Shown here: positions 33,280-36,163 of the stretch, piece after piece
How the letters are laid out: every line of letters begins with the position of its first letter
Numbering within the stretch: position 1 is the stretch's first letter
NCBI GenBank assembly: GCA_008080735.1
Contig: SHMW01000041.1
Span: forward strand, 1-36,163
Length of the DNA stretch: 36,163 nt
Source of the DNA: Promethearchaeota archaeon
GTDB lineage: Archaea; Asgardarchaeota; Lokiarchaeia; Sigyniarchaeales; SOKP01
Direction: 5' to 3'
The notes under the pieces: generated by a model
The model's input: the letters and a program-made list of their open reading frames with translations, nothing else
Database searches by the model: none
What the model was told of the DNA's origin: nothing
Made by a program: the position numbers and the translations under genes

Positions 33280-34659
33280 ATGGTAAACATTTCGATGATC
33301 GGAGTGATCCTAGAGAAATTTGACACGAATTTCATAAAGATCTTAAATGAGAAAGTAAACGAAATTCAATTTTTAAAAAAAGAAGAGTCGTCGTCTTTAA
33401 AACAAACGGGATGTTTCATAGAAGAATGCTATGAATTTGATTTTCACAAGCAAAACCTCTGCCTATACTTGGATATTATTTTTGAAAAAGGCTATTATTG
33501 GTGGTTTCAATCCCATTCGGGGGCCTTAAGACGCTATGTGTGGGAATCATTCTTTCGGGAATTTATATATGCGTTAATTAAGGTTTCCAGAATTGATACG
33601 AGACTTATTAGAGAAGCACAAGTAGTAGATTTAAATAAAGCAGATATAAAGACTCAGGATTTTTTGGAAAAATTATTCGGAAATGTAGGAAACTCTATGT
33701 GTGCCTCAATCTCACTCAGAACAGAGCTTAGCAAAGAAAATCTACCAAAAAGCTTAGGATATTTAGATAAGCTGTATAATGAAAAATTAGATGAATTAAA
33801 GGTAAAATTAACGCGCAGATTGATCACGCATAATCTTAAGAGCAAATATTACAATGAGCTTAGAAAACTCAAACACCATTATAAATATGAATACACACTC
33901 TCGGAGTTAGTCAATTATTGTATCCATAGTACGCATTTTGAATCATTTTTTAAGTACAACTCATCCCGAGAACTCAAGCAAGAATATTATAAAATGGCCA
34001 AAGAATTAATTTTAGAATTTTTAGAAAAATATAATATTAAGCTAAAGAAATATCAAGATTCCTTAAATTGTACACATTATTTTTTAACCCATCCCCTTTT
34101 TGAACGCATTAAAAGCGTATGCTTACAAATATGCGTATCTGAGATTCAGATTAAATCGCTTGAACATTATAAAGAATTTAAACAGTTTTATTCAAAATGT
34201 CCTATTTGCGGGAAAGAAAATATCAATCAAGTAAATTGCGAAAAAATCTATTTTTCCAATAAATTCAATTACTTTAAAGAGACGTTAATAGAAGGAATGC
34301 ATCAAGCAGAGGCTTTAGCAGAATTGAACAATAAAGAACATTATTTTGGTATTCCTTGCGAGGAGTGCTTCTATCTCGCCCGAAATATACAAGGAGATAA
34401 ATCTGATCTTGAAAATTTGGAGATTTTCTTACAGAAATATCGAATATGTCCTGTCTGCTCTAATAAAAATCATTCCGATTATCTTATTTCCTTCTATTAT
34501 GATGAATCTAAAAAGGTTTTACGCGAGAGTTTGATTAAACGGATGAAACAATCAGAGAAGGAAGATTTATTGTTTAAAATACAATTGGGGATTCCTTGTT
34601 GCAAATGTTATGAAGAAATTTTTGGTGAGAAACCTGAATTCATCAATCAATTCTTTTAA
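33280..34659 (+). CDS. Protein with two tandem CPxC...GIPCxxC modules, unknown
   Basis: 459 residues, cytosolic. The first 300 are a mixed region that I do not recognise, with helices and scattered cysteines (45, 50, 61). The last 160 contain two copies of one module: CPIC at 307-310 with GIPCEEC at 358-363, and CPVC at 390-393 with GIPCCKC at 438-443. Between the halves both have an LIxxMxQxE helix (335-344 and 418-427). Each module probably binds one zinc through four cysteines, like a split zinc ribbon. AT-rich leader. Function unknown. Confidence 0.6.
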   Translation: MVNISMIGVILEKFDTNFIKILNEKVNEIQFLKKEESSSLKQTGCFIEECYEFDFHKQNLCLYLDIIFEKGYYWWFQSHSGALRRYVWESFFREFIYALIKVSRIDTRLIREAQVVDLNKADIKTQDFLEKLFGNVGNSMCASISLRTELSKENLPKSLGYLDKLYNEKLDELKVKLTRRLITHNLKSKYYNELRKLKHHYKYEYTLSELVNYCIHSTHFESFFKYNSSRELKQEYYKMAKELILEFLEKYNIKLKKYQDSLNCTHYFLTHPLFERIKSVCLQICVSEIQIKSLEHYKEFKQFYSKCPICGKENINQVNCEKIYFSNKFNYFKETLIEGMHQAEALAELNNKEHYFGIPCEECFYLARNIQGDKSDLENLEIFLQKYRICPVCSNKNHSDYLISFYYDESKKVLRESLIKRMKQSEKEDLLFKIQLGIPCCKCYEEIFGEKPEFINQFF

Positions 34660-34675
34660 TTTCTAAATTTTAAGA

Positions 34676-35863
34676 CTAACTTTCCAATTTTATTTTAAGT
34701 TCTTTGATGATATTACAAATTAAATATGCACTTATAATGAATACCATTATACCCAAGAAGAACCAAATCTGAAAAGTTGATCTGGTTCCAATAATATCAG
34801 AAAAGAATCCTATCAATGGCCTTAATAATAAAAGCATTAGACTGGATATTAAGTTAGACAGAGAAAATATTGAGGCTCTATATTTATTCTCAATATCATT
34901 ATTTATGAGCACTTTAAGTGGGCTTTCGCTTAAAAAATAGAAAAAACGAATAAAAACAATCCCAATCAAAGCATAAAGACTCGGGGAAAACCCACTCAGA
35001 CCAATAGCAATCCACATCCCTAATGTACCAAAAATGATGAGATAATAGCTTCCTATCCATTGAACTAATTTCCCCGTGATCAATCCACCTATCACCCCCA
35101 AACTGGTAAATGAGAGATAGACTACTCCGAAAAATTCAATATTCACACCTAAATCTAATAAAAAAGGTTGAAAAATTAACGTAGTACTCCAACTGTAAGC
35201 ATATAATAGAGCTAATATGAATATCAAGATACGTATAGGTTTATTTTTCCACGCAATATCAACAATAAGTTCTTTCATTTTGGGAATTAACAAATCTTCT
35301 GGCTTTTTTTTTGGACTAGGCAAAGTAGTAACCAGAATTCCTGCCGCAAGCGCACAAAAAGCATTCACCAGAATAGGTAAATTCATATTTACAGAATAAA
35401 GCAAACTAGCGAAAAAATGAGATGTTATGAATGACAGACTTGTTATTGAAGCAAAATATCCGAAAATCGTATTTGATCTCTCTAATAGGTTCTCATCTTT
35501 TATCAACTCGTAGATATATGCTGTATCAGTACCAGATATTATTGTTAGGAAAAAACTCCAGCATACCCAACAAATTAACAGTAAATAGAACTCAGTGATT
35601 AATACCATCATCAGAAAAGTAAATGCACCCAACATTGCCCCAAAAAAATAAGTTTTTTTTCTCCCAAGCCTATCTCCAATATACCCCATCGGAACTTCTA
35701 AAAGAACAATCATCCCCCAGTAGAGCATATCTGCAATTATAATATCCGTGAAAGTAAGTCCCTTGTCAAGCAAAAATATGACCCAAATGGGAAACCAAAA
35801 TTGAAGCTGTATCAAAAAATAGGTTAAACCTAAACGATAGAGCGGAAAATGGTTCAGTTTCAT
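34676..35863 (-). CDS. MFS transporter, probable drug exporter type
   Basis: 395 residues with about 12 membrane segments. The MFS motif GYIGDRLGRKK follows segment 2 (about 60-70); the 'VLLEVPMGYIGDRLGRK' context is common in exporters with unknown drug or metabolite substrates. The central loop is PSPKKKPEDLLIPKMKELI. An 18-bp perfect palindrome lies 7 bases upstream of the ATG, and a 23-bp element shared with psmB lies 56 bases upstream. Both suggest tight control, as expected for an efflux gene under a repressor. Convergent with the tandem zinc-module gene. Confidence 0.85.
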   Translation of the reverse strand: MKLNHFPLYRLGLTYFLIQLQFWFPIWVIFLLDKGLTFTDIIIADMLYWGMIVLLEVPMGYIGDRLGRKKTYFFGAMLGAFTFLMMVLITEFYLLLICWVCWSFFLTIISGTDTAYIYELIKDENLLERSNTIFGYFASITSLSFITSHFFASLLYSVNMNLPILVNAFCALAAGILVTTLPSPKKKPEDLLIPKMKELIVDIAWKNKPIRILIFILALLYAYSWSTTLIFQPFLLDLGVNIEFFGVVYLSFTSLGVIGGLITGKLVQWIGSYYLIIFGTLGMWIAIGLSGFSPSLYALIGIVFIRFFYFLSESPLKVLINNDIENKYRASIFSLSNLISSLMLLLLRPLIGFFSDIIGTRSTFQIWFFLGIMVFIISAYLICNIIKELKIKLES

Positions 35864-35870
35864 TTCTTTC

Positions 35871-35888
35871 TTGGTAATATATTACCAA
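35871..35888. promoter_or_regulatory. 18-bp perfect palindrome, operator candidate for the MFS gene
   Basis: TTGGTAATATATTACCAA reads the same on both strands and lies between the start codon of the MFS gene and the likely TATA region. Size and position fit the binding site of a dimeric winged-helix repressor, such as the MarR or PadR type. No regulator gene is adjacent in the window. Confidence 0.6.
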
Positions 35889-35919
35889 TTATACGCTTTT
35901 GTAATGTATTGAAGGAACT

Positions 35920-35942
35920 ATGCATTTGGAGTGCACATCTCT
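35920..35942. repeat. 23-bp exact repeat, copy 2 (upstream of MFS exporter)
   Basis: Identical in all 23 bases to 10851-10873 and in the same orientation. It lies 56 bases before the MFS start codon (68 bases before psmB for the other copy). Flanking bases differ on both sides, so the identity is limited to the element. Confidence 0.8.
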
Positions 35943-36091
35943 TTTGACCTCAACACTTGCGTGAATCGGTATTATTTACTACTACTACACATAGGCAGTT
36001 TGAGTCATTGCTAAAAAACTTTTGGGACTCATTTGATACCTTTGTGGCTTGATATTACTTTTATTTAATCTGTCTTTCCTTTTTAACTCTT

Positions 36092-36163
36092 TTGTGGGGT
36101 GCCCGTTTGAAGGGCAGAATTTGATCGGGGGGGCGGTGAGAAATTTGGTAACCTTTTGCCTTG
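36092..36163 (+). ncRNA. GC-rich island, possible start of a structured RNA gene
   Basis: About 47 bases from 36092 are roughly 64% G+C in an AT-rich genome. They include the hairpin TGCCC-GTTTGAA-GGGCA and a run of seven G residues followed by CGGTGAG. There is no open frame, and a TATA-like TTATTTAAT lies about 30 bases upstream. High G+C in AT-rich archaeal DNA often marks stable RNA. SRP RNA is one possibility but the match is weak, and the gene would run beyond the window. The stretch 35943-36091 shows nothing else. Confidence 0.35.

Noticed and set aside
1..36163. CRISPR arrays, insertion sequences, rRNA genes
   Set aside because: No regularly spaced repeats, no transposase or integrase motifs and no rRNA signatures were seen on either strand.

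Overview
The window is a 36 kb, AT-rich (about one third G+C by eye) piece of an archaeal genome, most probably an Asgard archaeon of the Lokiarchaeia type. Archaeal markers are a proteasome beta subunit with a processed N-terminal threonine, an archaeal-type ThrRS editing domain, a tRNA gene whose intron has a textbook bulge-helix-bulge splice motif, and TATA-like promoters with mixed ATG/TTG/GTG starts. Asgard-like features are a Ras/Arf-like small GTPase, two leucine-rich-repeat proteins (one with an 'EFWGHCSN' N-terminal domain), a possible GIFT/IFT52-like domain and a possible longin-like domain. The taxonomic placement is an inference from gene content.

Layout. 1-5.3 kb: a carbohydrate set (GPH-type MFS transporter, zinc polyol/sugar dehydrogenase, GH38-like glycosidase). 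5.5-13.5 kb: a long run of minus-strand genes: HhH-FKBP fusion, PflX-like radical SAM protein, small GTPase, GIFT-like protein, proteasome beta, free-standing ThrRS editing domain, and a fusion of a sugar isomerase-like barrel with a Cgl0159/inositol-type aldolase. A frameshifted gene remnant lies at 9.7-10.0 kb. 13.6-19 kb: small hypothetical and membrane proteins, an SDR, and a membrane-anchored CE15-type glucuronoyl esterase. 19-22 kb: two divergent LRR genes. 22-25 kb: a plus-strand run of CPBP protease, EamA transporter and COG1237 metallo-beta-lactamase. 25-28.5 kb: aminotransferase, O6-methylguanine-DNA methyltransferase, a coiled-coil winged-helix protein and a longin-like candidate. 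28.8-29.7 kb: two tandem paralogues of unknown function.

30.2-32.6 kb is the accessory region. It starts with a tRNA-Leu(UAA) gene carrying two introns, one in the D-loop and one in the T-loop, both away from the usual 37/38 site. The tRNA 3' end and flank are duplicated 1,180 bp downstream, and the interval holds a UPF0175-like antitoxin and a DUF3368-like PIN toxin with a nonsense codon. This looks like an old tRNA-targeted integration or duplication. Next come two paralogous four-cysteine mini-proteins of 50-55 aa. The window ends with a cupin, a protein with tandem CPxC/GIPCxxC modules, an MFS exporter with a palindromic operator candidate, and a GC-rich island that is probably the start of a structured RNA.

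The most unusual items are the doubly interrupted tRNA-Leu; a 23-bp exact repeat at the same relative position upstream of the proteasome beta gene and the MFS exporter gene 25 kb apart; the cysteine mini-protein family; and several domain fusions. All function calls come from reading motifs by eye; no database search was done.
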